From Siderastrea siderea (Eukaryota; Cnidaria; Anthozoa; Scleractinia; Rhizangiidae), in contig OZ034967.1 of NCBI GenBank assembly GCA_964030785.1, positions 49,477,033-49,541,032 on the forward strand: a stretch of 64,000 nt of DNA. The letters are read 5' to 3'. Position 1 is the stretch's first letter; the number at the start of each line of letters is the position of its first letter. A program made the translations under genes and the position numbers. Below, piece by piece: positions 1-10,580 of the stretch. The notes below the pieces were generated by a model. That model had not been told where the DNA came from. It saw only the letters and a list, made by a program, of their open reading frames with translations, and made no database searches.

Positions 1-1635
1 AGAAAACACAGATACACACACACACACACACGAAATGTTAGGACTGCTTTACAGAACACGTAAATGAATAACAATATCCGAAAGCAAAGGGTCGGAACAA
101 TTTCCCAAAGAAGCTCGATACAGTGGGAGCATAAGTGCTAGGATGACAGCGGTTTGATGATGACAACGTCCGTTAGACAAAAGGAAAACGTTCTGGCCAT
201 TCCTTTGTCCGCACGCGATGGTAGGATTTTTTCCTTTTAAGCTTGCAAACTTTGGCCAGAAGTTCCTTTCTTCTCGCTGTGTTCATTGATGAATATACTA
301 TGAGAGCCCTCGTCAGATCTAGGTAGCATGCTGGAGAAGTCTTCCTCTCGGAGCTTGAACCAGGTTTGGTAGAATTCTTGCCTCTTGCTGTGCGACGAAA
401 AACGCACGACGATGGCCTTTATTCCGGCCCCTTTTTCTGTAAGCGGTGGACAATGTCGGTATCCTGGCTGTGAATATCAACATCTAATTGACTCGCAATC
501 GAGATGATTACATATTTAAAATTTTCATCAGCTCGAGGTCGTAGGTTTTATCTTCTAGTTAGTTAACGGAGTTTTCGTGATCTTTCAACTCTTTCTCATA
601 CTTTTAAACTGCAGCTGCGATGTTTTCAACTGTTTGCTTTAGGTTGGCGATCTGTGCGTCGCTGATTTGTAAAGAAGTTTTTACTCCTCGACATCTTTCC
701 TCAGGGCCAGATTTTCAGCTAAAATTTTACTCACATCAGATTTAAGGGCGTTCGCGCCAATTGTTTCTGCGCATCCTTACTGCGCACTCAATTCACTTCG
801 TGATGTCATGCCACGTCATGCATTGAGCGCGCGCGCTGTTGAAAAAATGTGGAGATATATAGCGCTAGTGGGCACTTTAATATCTATGCACGGGTTTAAC
901 TCTCTTAAATGTTCGGTGACCCCATATTTTCTTTTGATAGATCACTTTCTTTGTCGATTATCTATGTTTTTTGAAAAATTAAAGAAAATCTGTATTGAAG
1001 AAGTTTGATTTTTTTTCAACTTTTCTGCCCTCGCATCACCGAATTCTACTTTTATTGAAGCTGCACGGTGTTCATTAAAGTCGATCTTAGAGGTTGAAAT
1101 TAACTAAAAGGATGACACCGGTTCAAATTGTTTACTTACCAGACCCACTTAAGTAAAATTTGACTAAGAAAGTGGGTCTACAGCGAATCATTTTTAATAT
1201 TTTTCAACTAACAAGCACTGAGGCCATGTCGAGTTACGAGGGCGGATTTGTCAAAATTGGGGTAGTTTTTGACACGCTTTATTTCGAAAACGAAGTCGGT
1301 GACTCCCAATTTTTTTTCCATTTCTGACATAGGTAACTCATTATCTGACTGTAGCCAAAGTATGAAAAAAATCTGTATTGTAGAAGTTTTTGGCGCGAAC
1401 GTCCTTAATTTCGGAAATAATGTCCCACAGATCGTTCTTTGATTTACCCCATTTATCTGCCAAGGTTTCTTCGTCGAGGGAAAGCAGGGAAGCCGCTTGA
1501 AGCCCACTCGTGGCTTCGCTTGGCACATGTGATCGTTTCGATGAGGGGTAAGTACTCTTGCTCAATTCGCTCCGTTGGCGACGCCGGGAGGACGATACGC
1601 GTGGCATCTTGCTATTTCAAGCTCACCGCGCTTAA
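1..1635. other. Gene-free stretch with (CA)n and a dispersed repeat
   Basis: I see no supportable gene here. A short CA microsatellite lies near positions 12-31. The stretch 740-1000 (with words such as gcgttcgcgcc and ggtgaccccatatttt) recurs in diverged form near 13380-13780, so it is probably a dispersed repeat. A minus-strand open frame at 1341-1607 is Ser/Arg-rich at its start and overlaps the repeat; I do not recognise it and do not call it a gene. Confidence 0.5.
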
Positions 1636-2146
1636 AGTGGTACTATGATCAAAAAATCACTTTAACTTTTTCTTCGGATTTCGAAACTATGTTTGTTAAA
1701 CACTCCCCAAGCGAAATTATAAGCCTTAATTTTGAGAAGAAGACCGTTAATTTAAACTGCACTTTTCCGTTTTAATGGTCCGCCATTATTACACCAGAAA
1801 GGATACAATGACGTCATACACTCAAGAGCTGTAGAATGTAGTGTGTGAACGCGGCTTACAAATTATGCAAAACACGAGTTTGAGAGTGTGAAAGCTCAAA
1901 ACTCCCGTGCTGCATACTAAATAAGGCACTTTCACACACATTGCATTCTAAAACTTGTGTGTGAATGATGTCATTCTGTCCTTTCTGGTGTAATAATGGC
2001 GGACTATTAAATCAGAAAATTGCAGTTTAAATAAACAGTCTTCTTGTCGAAATTAAGGCTTAAAATTTCGCTTGGGGAGTGTTTAGTAAACAAAGTTTCG
2101 AAATTCGAAGAAAAAATAAAAGTGATTTTTTGATCGTAGTACCACT
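1636..2146. mobile_element. Palindromic MITE-like element flanked by TTAA
   Basis: The two halves are long inverted repeats of about 200 bp each, starting AGTGGTACTATGATC and ending GATCGTAGTACCACT, around a centre near 1850-1935. Both ends abut TTAA (1632-1635 and 2147-2150), which fits a TTAA target-site duplication as used by piggyBac-type transposases. There is no coding capacity, so it is non-autonomous. The arms have diverged at scattered positions, so it is not brand new. Family assignment is inference from the target site only. Confidence 0.7.
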
Positions 2147-2150
2147 TTAA

Positions 2151-2849
2151 AAAGCCAGTTGAGCATTCTATTGGGGAATTTTCCTCCTTAGCAAGAAACG
2201 TGGTCTGCCATGTTAGCCCTCTCGCCCCAGCCCTCTTTTAATTCTTTTTCAGTTTTAGTTCGACTTACTGGCCTTACACAAACATAACATTTAGGCACAT
2301 TCGCGTCAAGAATAATATGCAGAATCCATGTCCGTGTTCTATAGTATCTGATATACAGATTTTGTATCTGATCAAATGCAGAACGGTCACTCTTTCTTAC
2401 GGGAAAACCCAAAGCCCCTGCTAAAGGGTCAAACATTTTCGGTCAACACGGTATTTGAGACACAAAGATTATGGTGGCTAAACAGATAAAACAATGTTTG
2501 ACAAAACTCAGGGATATTCTCCACCGTTTCTACTGGGCAATCTTTGTTTTCGCAAAATAAGTCGACGTCACCCAAATTCCGTTTCTGGTTGGTTGCTTTT
2601 TTTCTTGCTCGCGCGAGCCTATGTTAGCCGAGTTGGACAAACGATCAAACATTTGTTCGTATGACAAGATGTCGGGTAAAAATATTTGAACTAGATGAAA
2701 CATAGAACGCCATTAAAAGGCAAAGTTGAGACAGGTGATACAGGCGGCTAAACAGTAAGACGTTGTTTGATCGTTTAGCCAGGGCTAAACAAGCAAAATT
2801 TCGTGTTTCCTGCAATGGTCTTAGCATTTGCATTACTCAGTCCACAGAT
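2151..2849. other. Gene-free stretch downstream of the SAMD9-like exon
   Basis: No exon can be fixed. The SAMD9-like gene has a candidate splice donor at 2954, so a terminal exon could lie here or beyond the window. The minus-strand frame at 2188-2436 is one candidate, but it is not recognisable. Degenerate repeats with a gcggctaaac motif occur at 2470-2480 and 2745-2790. Confidence 0.4.
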
Positions 2850-5800
2850 TTAACAAAACGTAGATATTGTAAGAAAACATGGACAAACAAAAGAGATTAA
2901 AAAGCAGGCAAAATAAAAAAAACAGCAAGAGACGTAAGGTAAGAAAATACCTACCTGGTTGTCCTCCAGTTTGTGGCCGTTCTCCTTCATTTCTTTTAAA
3001 AGTTTTATTTTTTGAATTTTTTTCTTCAGTTTTCCAGTGCTTTGTACATACTCGTCATAACTCACACCGTCCTCTGGGTCTACAAACGTTCCTTGATGGC
3101 ATAAGATTGAATCACTTGGTTCCGGATTATGTCTTGCATGATCTTTCTTTGTATATTTGACGTCAATGGCTACGGGACCGTCCCAGCTAAAGCCTAAAAC
3201 GAACGACACTTCTTCCTTGGTAAACCCTCGACCTTCACGGAATGACGAATTATAAATGTCAATCGTTCTACTCTCCTCCAGTGGGTTCTGCACTCGTATG
3301 ATGTTCTTACCTTCAACTACACCTTTCAGTCTATTTTCTGTCCTGCGATATTTTTCATTTCTATGAACAAAAACGTCTAGCCCGGTACCTTCACCCAAAT
3401 AGAAAAGTGCACTACATTGTCTTTTCTGTTCCTTGAATGTAATGTTCTTGTACAATGTTTGTTTCAGCAATTTATCGGCGTCAATGAATCCCTTACATCT
3501 TTTTTCCCACCTTTCTCGGAGCTTTTTCAATGAGTCGTAAAAATCTTGCACACGATAGCTGCTCAGCTCAATATCGTTTCGTGGCCAAAGAAACATAACT
3601 TTTAACAAATGTGCATAGAGTCTCTTGTGTCCCTCATCATTTTCTTCTATTGCAAATAACTTCTCGAGAAATTTGTATATTTCTTTGTACTCTTCGACGG
3701 CCTGCTGTTTTGATTTGCGTTTTGACCTATTACCATGCGGGGAGTGGAGAGCCATTCTAATTGATATCATGAGAAGCAAGTCTTTGTAAGTTTCCTTGTG
3801 GACACCATCACTGTAATTCTTATCGCACAAATCTCTTAGCATTAGAAGAGCTTCTCTTGGTGTCTTTTCTGAAGAACGAATTGAAAACACACTAGAAAAT
3901 ATGTCACCAGCAAGGTACTGATTTATTATATGCCACACGTATTCATAACGCTCCCCCGGATGTACAGTGTTCCACTTTGTGCCAACTTCACCAAAGTAAC
4001 TGCAATATTGAGCTTTAAAAGAAGCGATTTGTTTTCGACGAATTTCATCTTCTTCTCTGTTAGAAACTGTAAAATCTTCTATGAGTCCTTCCATGCAATG
4101 ACTGAATCGGTTTCTCAGGCCTTTTATAAGTTCATGAAACTCGCTCCACAAATCTTGAACTTCAGGTGGGATCACCTGACAATAAGCAAGGTATCCTTGT
4201 AACGTCTTCAAACCCTCTTGGCCCCTAAAGATATTTGCACATCGCAGAACATCTAGCAAATAAAACATCACAGAAAGTTCACCATGAAATCCATAGTTGT
4301 TTTGATTTACCACGGATGCTGCCAGCGATTTTTGAAACCAACTTATCGCTTCAAAAGCAAGGCTAAGTAATGAAGTAGCAGTTTCTATTTCTATCACACA
4401 GTTATCCTTGCGAATAGAGCCATACAAGAATCTCATTTTAGCTTGATAGATGCGACCCATGGTATCCAAAAGAAAAGAACTATTTGGATCCATCTGAATT
4501 GACTTTTTGCAAAACCTCAGTGCATTGTCAAAGCATGATTCAACTGTAGTTTTGGAGAAGACGGCAGCGTTGACGTAATAAACTCTAGCCATTTGTTGGG
4601 CGATCACAGGATCGTTAAATTTGCCCAGTCCTTCACTGAGGACTTTTACAGCCTGATCTACTGTTTGCTCCGTGGCAGTCTTTTTTCCATCCGCATCTTT
4701 TACATACAAAATCTTCTCAATCAAGGGTGAAAACATTGTTTGTATGTCATCGCCATGTTTATATTTTTTTCTATGTTTGAGCATTCTACACGCACCCTGA
4801 TAAAGGTAATTTGACGTGAAAGTATCTGCTTTATTTTCTAATAAAGGAGATTTCAGAAAGTTCACTGCAATTTCACTCACAGTTGTTTGTTTTCTCTCTG
4901 CTATTTTATCAAGTAATGTATTAGCAATGATAGGGTGCACCACCGTAATTGCCTTTCCAGTTCCTAATTGTTCGCTGACGTCCTTCTCTCGCAAGAATAT
5001 TCGAGCCGGGTGGGAAAGATCATCCACCCAATCCCTGAACATTTTTCTTCGCCAAAGAGCATTGGACAGCATGATCGTGTCGAAGCAAGAAGCAAACACA
5101 GGGAAAGGGTTGAATAAACTGAGCAAGGAAGTATACTCCAGCAATGTCAACTCGAGAGGAGCGTTTACTTGGATTAAATTTCTCTCAACTATACTTGAAG
5201 CGTACTTTGGATTAAAATTCTCCTTCATTATCATAAAGGAAATCAAGTTCTCATTGGCGTATGTTTCAAAATCACGTTCCGGGTCTTTGTGGTGGAATTT
5301 CCCTTCCATCTCTGTATACTTGTCCTTAAACCAGCCTACCTCCCTTTCGCTAAGGTGCTGCTCAAGAAAAACGCTTGTTTTGGTTTCGGTTAAATGATTC
5401 TCACGTGGCTTCTGTGTGTCCTTGCAATAAAGAAACACACACACAGGCCATTCTGTCGAGGGTTTTTTGTTGGCGTGATCTGCAACTTGTGAGTGCAAAT
5501 GCTGAAACAGAAAATCTTCAGCATCCTCCACCAGTGCTAACACGGGTGGGAAATTGCCATCCTCATTTCCACCACCATAAGCTCTGAGACGGAAGATCTC
5601 GTCACAAGTACTGTCATCTATCTTTGTTATTACTGCACAACGATACGGATATTGTGAGTTAAACCGAAAATCCCACAGGGCCTGTCGAGCCATGGTACTA
5701 GCTCCTGCTCCTATATGGTGATGAATGGTTACTGTTTGAACTGGTGCCTCAGATCCTTGCGAATGCAGTTTTTCTAGTAAGATTTTCAGTTGAAGGTAAT

Positions 5801-8762
5801 TATCCCGTTGAAGAACATGGTTCTTTTGGTCCTCAGTAAACCAAAAATTCTTCCACGTCACAAGATACCCTCTATAGAACTCTTTCTCCACCTTTGATGA
5901 CAGCTCCAGGCGTTCCTCAGAGCTCAACATGCGCAACTCTTCGCATTCTTTTGCACTGACAATGTCGATGTTACTGAAAGATACATTTTTTAAAGGATAT
6001 GGAACTCCGGTTGCCGTGATGACATGACGTTGCTGACGGTCAATTCCTCCAATTATCTGCTCCATGCAAACTTGAAGTTCACTCCACGACATTCCGACCA
6101 CACCTCTTTCTCCAAATTCGTGATCTTCTAAATAACTTTCTGAAAGTTTTGCTACCCAATCTGTAACAGTTTCGCAGTTCTCAGCAACGTAGACCAACTG
6201 ATTGACACTACTCAGGTCCACACAAAAAATTTTAAATGTTTCGATCACTGGTCCATAATCCGATGAGAAAAGCAGAAACAAAACCACTGTCCTCAAAGCT
6301 GGAATCTTCTTTGCAAGTGTCTGTACTACATTCCTAAAACCTTTCCTCCGATCTGACCTGTTCCATTCCCTAACTCCAACTGCCATTTTATTAAGCTTCA
6401 AGTAGCCATTTGCAAATATCCAGTGAGTCTTGCAGCCTACGCTTTCGCCTATGGCTTGATCCATATAATCCTCTAATTCATGTATATCGCACTGAGGTGA
6501 CTCAGGACCAGACTTGAATACACCAAAAAGACCGTTGTTTTCTGAACCCTGGTCATCAAAATCAATTACTAATAGCCAGTTGATGTTTTGTATGAAACGA
6601 AATGTTTTGTTAAGAAATTCTTGACTCATTTTGGTATCTGGTTTACTTAAAACAAGAATAGGGTAAATGCTGGAATCTAAAGCCTTCTTGTTTGCACACA
6701 AGAGTCTCTTAAGCTTATCAAAAAGTTGTTTACGGGAATCGTGCTTAGGAACACTCTGGAGTGTCTCTTCTTCTCGCTCACGCTTTTTTCTTTCTTCGTC
6801 AAGCTTGGGAAGACGATTTTTTACATAATCCCTCATTTCTGCTAACTTAACAATTGCATATGTGTGTGAGCCACGTCTGGAGAAGGCACGAGGTTCCTCC
6901 TTTCCACGGTCAAGGCCTTTAAATTCCACTTCAAAAACTTCTTTTGCACAGAGAGAATATCTTGGCTCAATGTCGACCTCAATTACCACTTTGCCATCTG
7001 AGGGCAGGTCATCAACGGCACTTTTTACTGGAATGAAAACGGGAGGTCGAATACAGTTGTGAACGACGCTTCTACCTTCACAAACAAAACATTGGTTAAT
7101 AAACTCCGTAAGTTTGTCGTTGTATCGTGGCTTGTCAGTGATGCAGGAACCAACAATTTCTCTGGGTTGGTAACCACATGTTTGACCTTCCACTTCATCA
7201 GCCACTCCAAAGTGTATGGTTCCATTTGTCCGTTCATTAAGACATGCACATGCAAACCTCAAAGTCTCGTAAATAAATTTTTTGATGATGTCGTCGTCAG
7301 AGTTATGAACACTTTTTTGAAGAAGTTTTAACTCGTGTACTGGTTTTAACAAGTCTTTCGGCCCAGTTTCCAAAATGTTTAAAACAAACCCTTGTTTGTA
7401 ATACTTGCCACTAAATTCACTGTTAAAGGGACGTGGAGGTTGATAACTTACTGCATCACAAGTCAGTGATGGTTCTGTAATCATTTGAGGTGGATGCAAA
7501 ACATTCATATCCGAGGCATCAGTATTAGTCATCAGGGATTTAAAATGCTCACTGAATTTAATATCCTGACCGGGATTGCTTGCATCAAAAGATGCGTGAT
7601 AATTGCTCTGTTCCAGATTTAGCTTTAAGCTATAGACGTGCCTATGCTTTTTGTCCCAGGAAAAGTTGTATGTGATCGTTTCATTCTCGTCAAGCAATTG
7701 TTCGTCGACCAATGCAATAAATATATTCTGCTTGAACTCATCAGCTGAGAGTTTTTCAAGAAACATCTGACCCACTTTCCCATCCTGTAAGAAAACCTTC
7801 TGTTTAGTAGGCACGTGGACAAAAGTGTCAGACACATGGTCCCACCGAAATGACTCAGAATCCCCCGCTGTAAGCAATGCTATCCAGTTTGCAGTTTTTC
7901 CCCTTATTTGTGACCACAAGTTTCGGGGTTTATCTTCTTTCATTTCATCCTTTGTGATTACGATAAAGTTCAACCGTTTTTCAAGGACATTAGCACTATT
8001 TCCTCTCTTTGCGAAAAATGAACGTACTGAACATTCTTTAATATTTTCAAAGCAGCTTGGGGCTTCAATGTCTAGTTTTAATGCACCTTGTAACAACAAC
8101 AGTATTTCGTCTTCCTTGGACACCATAGGCAGTGTTCCAACGATGCTCTTGGTGGAAAAACCACTTGTCGCGAGTGGCTCTTTAGTTTGATCCATTTCGT
8201 TGGTCTTGAGAATGTTTCTATCAAGTACCGGCATTGATTGGGTATTGTCAGATACAGATACCGCGGTGGATGCGTCACTTTCATTGCTGCCACTATGCTT
8301 CAACAAGAAAAGCTCGTGTTCAAGAACAACCCAAGAGCCCACTTTCAATCTAAGACTTTTTTTCAGTTCTCCAAGTTCTTCAAGCAAAATGGCTTTTCCA
8401 TTAATTTCTTCTTTCTCTACTTCTGTCACACTTTCTTCAGGGATTCCTATTTTTCTAAGCCACGTACACAGTTCTTGAACAGTCCATTGTCTTATCGTAT
8501 CTTCAGAAATACCTGATGTCTGGGGTTTGCCTGCATTGAATGCCTCCACATGTGGGTCCAGGTTACTTAAAAGACGCGACACAATCTTTCGGGGGCCCCT
8601 TTCTAGCTGAAAGACTGAAAGGAATTCATCGAAGGATTTCTCTGCTAGTAACAACAGAGATCGTCCACTGATACATTTCTCTCGACAAATGGCACTATAC
8701 TTCTCATCTAGTCCAATCTGACAGAGCCATGCAGACGTGTTTTCTACATCCCACATTTCCAT
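2850..8762 (-). CDS. SAMD9/SAMD9L-like innate immune effector with tandem SAM domains
   Basis: One uninterrupted 1970-codon frame starts at an ATG (8762). Residues 1-68 form a SAM domain and residues 92-156 a second one. About 480-590 is a Schlafen/AlbA_2-like domain (motif NGTIHFGVADE), about 1014-1085 begins a P-loop NTPase (lysine-less loop IGAGAST at 1017-1023, Walker-B-like VLALVEDAED at 1074-1083), then a helical TPR-like region and an OB-fold-like C-terminus (about 1780-1890). This order is that of vertebrate SAMD9/SAMD9L, cytosolic interferon-linked antiviral proteins whose AlbA_2 domain acts as an anticodon nuclease. An AG at 8774-8775 behind a pyrimidine tract suggests a 5' UTR intron just upstream. 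A good donor (CAG|GTAGGT, intron from 2954) follows residue 1936 in phase 0, so the last 34 hydrophobic residues may be intron read-through. Function here is inferred from the family. Confidence 0.88.
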   Translation of the reverse strand: MEMWDVENTSAWLCQIGLDEKYSAICREKCISGRSLLLLAEKSFDEFLSVFQLERGPRKIVSRLLSNLDPHVEAFNAGKPQTSGISEDTIRQWTVQELCTWLRKIGIPEESVTEVEKEEINGKAILLEELGELKKSLRLKVGSWVVLEHELFLLKHSGSNESDASTAVSVSDNTQSMPVLDRNILKTNEMDQTKEPLATSGFSTKSIVGTLPMVSKEDEILLLLQGALKLDIEAPSCFENIKECSVRSFFAKRGNSANVLEKRLNFIVITKDEMKEDKPRNLWSQIRGKTANWIALLTAGDSESFRWDHVSDTFVHVPTKQKVFLQDGKVGQMFLEKLSADEFKQNIFIALVDEQLLDENETITYNFSWDKKHRHVYSLKLNLEQSNYHASFDASNPGQDIKFSEHFKSLMTNTDASDMNVLHPPQMITEPSLTCDAVSYQPPRPFNSEFSGKYYKQGFVLNILETGPKDLLKPVHELKLLQKSVHNSDDDIIKKFIYETLRFACACLNERTNGTIHFGVADEVEGQTCGYQPREIVGSCITDKPRYNDKLTEFINQCFVCEGRSVVHNCIRPPVFIPVKSAVDDLPSDGKVVIEVDIEPRYSLCAKEVFEVEFKGLDRGKEEPRAFSRRGSHTYAIVKLAEMRDYVKNRLPKLDEERKKREREEETLQSVPKHDSRKQLFDKLKRLLCANKKALDSSIYPILVLSKPDTKMSQEFLNKTFRFIQNINWLLVIDFDDQGSENNGLFGVFKSGPESPQCDIHELEDYMDQAIGESVGCKTHWIFANGYLKLNKMAVGVREWNRSDRRKGFRNVVQTLAKKIPALRTVVLFLLFSSDYGPVIETFKIFCVDLSSVNQLVYVAENCETVTDWVAKLSESYLEDHEFGERGVVGMSWSELQVCMEQIIGGIDRQQRHVITATGVPYPLKNVSFSNIDIVSAKECEELRMLSSEERLELSSKVEKEFYRGYLVTWKNFWFTEDQKNHVLQRDNYLQLKILLEKLHSQGSEAPVQTVTIHHHIGAGASTMARQALWDFRFNSQYPYRCAVITKIDDSTCDEIFRLRAYGGGNEDGNFPPVLALVEDAEDFLFQHLHSQVADHANKKPSTEWPVCVFLYCKDTQKPRENHLTETKTSVFLEQHLSEREVGWFKDKYTEMEGKFHHKDPERDFETYANENLISFMIMKENFNPKYASSIVERNLIQVNAPLELTLLEYTSLLSLFNPFPVFASCFDTIMLSNALWRRKMFRDWVDDLSHPARIFLREKDVSEQLGTGKAITVVHPIIANTLLDKIAERKQTTVSEIAVNFLKSPLLENKADTFTSNYLYQGACRMLKHRKKYKHGDDIQTMFSPLIEKILYVKDADGKKTATEQTVDQAVKVLSEGLGKFNDPVIAQQMARVYYVNAAVFSKTTVESCFDNALRFCKKSIQMDPNSSFLLDTMGRIYQAKMRFLYGSIRKDNCVIEIETATSLLSLAFEAISWFQKSLAASVVNQNNYGFHGELSVMFYLLDVLRCANIFRGQEGLKTLQGYLAYCQVIPPEVQDLWSEFHELIKGLRNRFSHCMEGLIEDFTVSNREEDEIRRKQIASFKAQYCSYFGEVGTKWNTVHPGERYEYVWHIINQYLAGDIFSSVFSIRSSEKTPREALLMLRDLCDKNYSDGVHKETYKDLLLMISIRMALHSPHGNRSKRKSKQQAVEEYKEIYKFLEKLFAIEENDEGHKRLYAHLLKVMFLWPRNDIELSSYRVQDFYDSLKKLRERWEKRCKGFIDADKLLKQTLYKNITFKEQKRQCSALFYLGEGTGLDVFVHRNEKYRRTENRLKGVVEGKNIIRVQNPLEESRTIDIYNSSFREGRGFTKEEVSFVLGFSWDGPVAIDVKYTKKDHARHNPEPSDSILCHQGTFVDPEDGVSYDEYVQSTGKLKKKIQKIKLLKEMKENGHKLEDNQVGIFLPYVSCCFFYFACFLISFVCPCFLTISTFC

Positions 8763-8837
8763 GGATTGTATGGCTGAAAATCAAAAGGAATACAAAACGA
8801 TTTCTATCGTGTTCATCACTGGAAGACGCACCACCTG

Positions 8838-9033
8838 AACCACTGACTGAATGAATAAATGACTAACTGACTGACTGACTGACTGACTGAATGACTGAAT
8901 GAATGCACCCATGCATTCATGCATGCATGAATGAATGAACGAATGAATGAATGAATGAATGAATGAAAGAAGGAAGGATGGATCGAAGGAATGAATGAAA
9001 GAATGAATGAATGAAGGAAAGAAGGAAAAAAGG
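8838..9033. repeat. Tetranucleotide microsatellite (GACT)n / (GAAT)n
   Basis: A run of TGAC units passes into GAAT units and then GAAAGAAGG variants. It sits just upstream of the SAMD9-like start codon, probably in its 5' intron or promoter region. It gives rise to long Ser/Phe/His-rich open frames on the minus strand that are not genes. Confidence 0.9.
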
Positions 9034-9059
9034 AGCAGTGTGAAGCCAACAAAGGGTAC

Positions 9060-10575
9060 TTTTATAGAATTGGCGATAGACTGCTTGTGCAAGTAAGCAG
9101 TTCTTTAGGGCAGCCACTCCTTGTTTGATTGGGGTGAGATGGGAGAAAACAAGTCCTGTATTTAGGGAATAGATTTCATTGTCAATCGATCCATGGAGGG
9201 TATTCACAGAACACGAGAAAAGATTGTGAATAAGGACCGGCAGTCTTGGGAAGTACAACAATTTTCTTATATTTCTGTAGCTTCAACGGAACCTAATAGA
9301 CCATGAGTGAGACCAGTTGGGTTCTTGTCACCTTGAGGGACAAATTGTGAGTATCGTATTTTCTCGATTAAGCACCGGGCCTCGAATAAATGCCGGGTCT
9401 AAAGGAAGAAGTCAGGGAACAAGCCCCTCTGACGTTTATTTGTGGTTTAATGAACTTAAGTTGTAAGGGCAAGATACAGGATGCCAAGTAAAACGAGTAA
9501 AACCCCGCCCTTTCTTAAAAAATAGCGGAACCAAATAAACTGTTGATTCGAACAAACACCGGGTCCACCGGGCCAAGATTGAAATAAACGCGGGGGGGCA
9601 TTTAATTGAGAAAATATGGTAGGTATCATTTAAAGCTTTCCCAAAGGTGTTTCAAAATTTTAGTGAAATGAATTGTTCATGAAATTTATTAGAATGAAAA
9701 TTAGGGCTGATATTGAAAGCACGCATTAAAGTTGGTTTATTGATATTCCTTCGACTACTTTGCAAAAGAAAAAATAAGGACTTTGTTGCTGTCAAGCTTT
9801 GCCTATTGTTTTTTGAAGTGACTTTATTAAGAGGAAATTAAAAGAAAAATTGTTGTCTTTGGTATTCGCCATGCATTACGGATAAATCCAAAATGGCATC
9901 TTCCGTGGAAGGTAAGTTTGTTTTTTTTAATGGGTTCCCAAACCTTCAAATTTAAAAGAAAAAAAAACAAACAACTAAACACTCTTTCTAAATAACTAGA
10001 TCAGGTTTTGTCATGAAATTTTTTGCTAGCAAAACTGCGCTAATTTGACGATTATTTAAGTACAAAAAAGTCAAATTTAGAATGACTGTAAGGTTCTGAA
10101 AGCAACGGTCACCATTTCTCTAGCGTTCTATTGAGATACAAGGTATCTGCTTACTTATTCCTCACTGCATTTTATACAGAAAGTTAATGAAATTAAACGC
10201 TTTACCCCTTTTATGCCCATTCCCTTAGGAAACAAAAAGCAAACACGATACAACGATCTTGATGATCCAAGAAAGCGTCCCCGGTGAAGAGAGTTGAATT
10301 ATTCACCATACAACCTACAATTCCATACAGATGACAGCATCACAAGACATTGAATCTTGGCAAGTATTCTTAAAAGCAGCTGTGAATCAGCAGTACAAAC
10401 GTCCTAGACGTTGCTGGAACGTTAAAGAAGGGTCAAATTCCCAACATTTTGTATCATCGAAAATGTCTGGAATATTCCAGTGTTGTCTTCGACACCGTGG
10501 ATAGGTGACACCTATCCATGGTGCTCCCAGTATGAGTACAATGTACGAACACATTTTGCATTGCGTGCTGATAAA
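9060..10575. other. Gene-free stretch with a CCGGGTC-type degenerate repeat
   Basis: From about 9365 to 9615 the motif 'cgaataaacgccgggtct' recurs in degenerate form, typical of an old dispersed repeat. The rest is AT-rich and shows no exon I can support. A short ATG frame at 9893 ends in a possible donor (GAAG|GTAAGT, intron from 9912) and could be a first exon, but nothing links to it. Confidence 0.4.
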
Positions 10576-10580
10576 ACTAA

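Noticed and set aside
2850..2954. A C-terminal transmembrane segment of the SAMD9-like protein
   Set aside because: A consensus splice donor lies just before it, so it is more likely translated intron.
4816..5397. A 193-codon plus-strand ORF
   Set aside because: It is antisense to the helical region of the SAMD9-like exon and has no recognisable domain.
8781..9261. His/Ser/Phe-rich minus-strand frames
   Set aside because: They come from the GAAT/GACT microsatellite.
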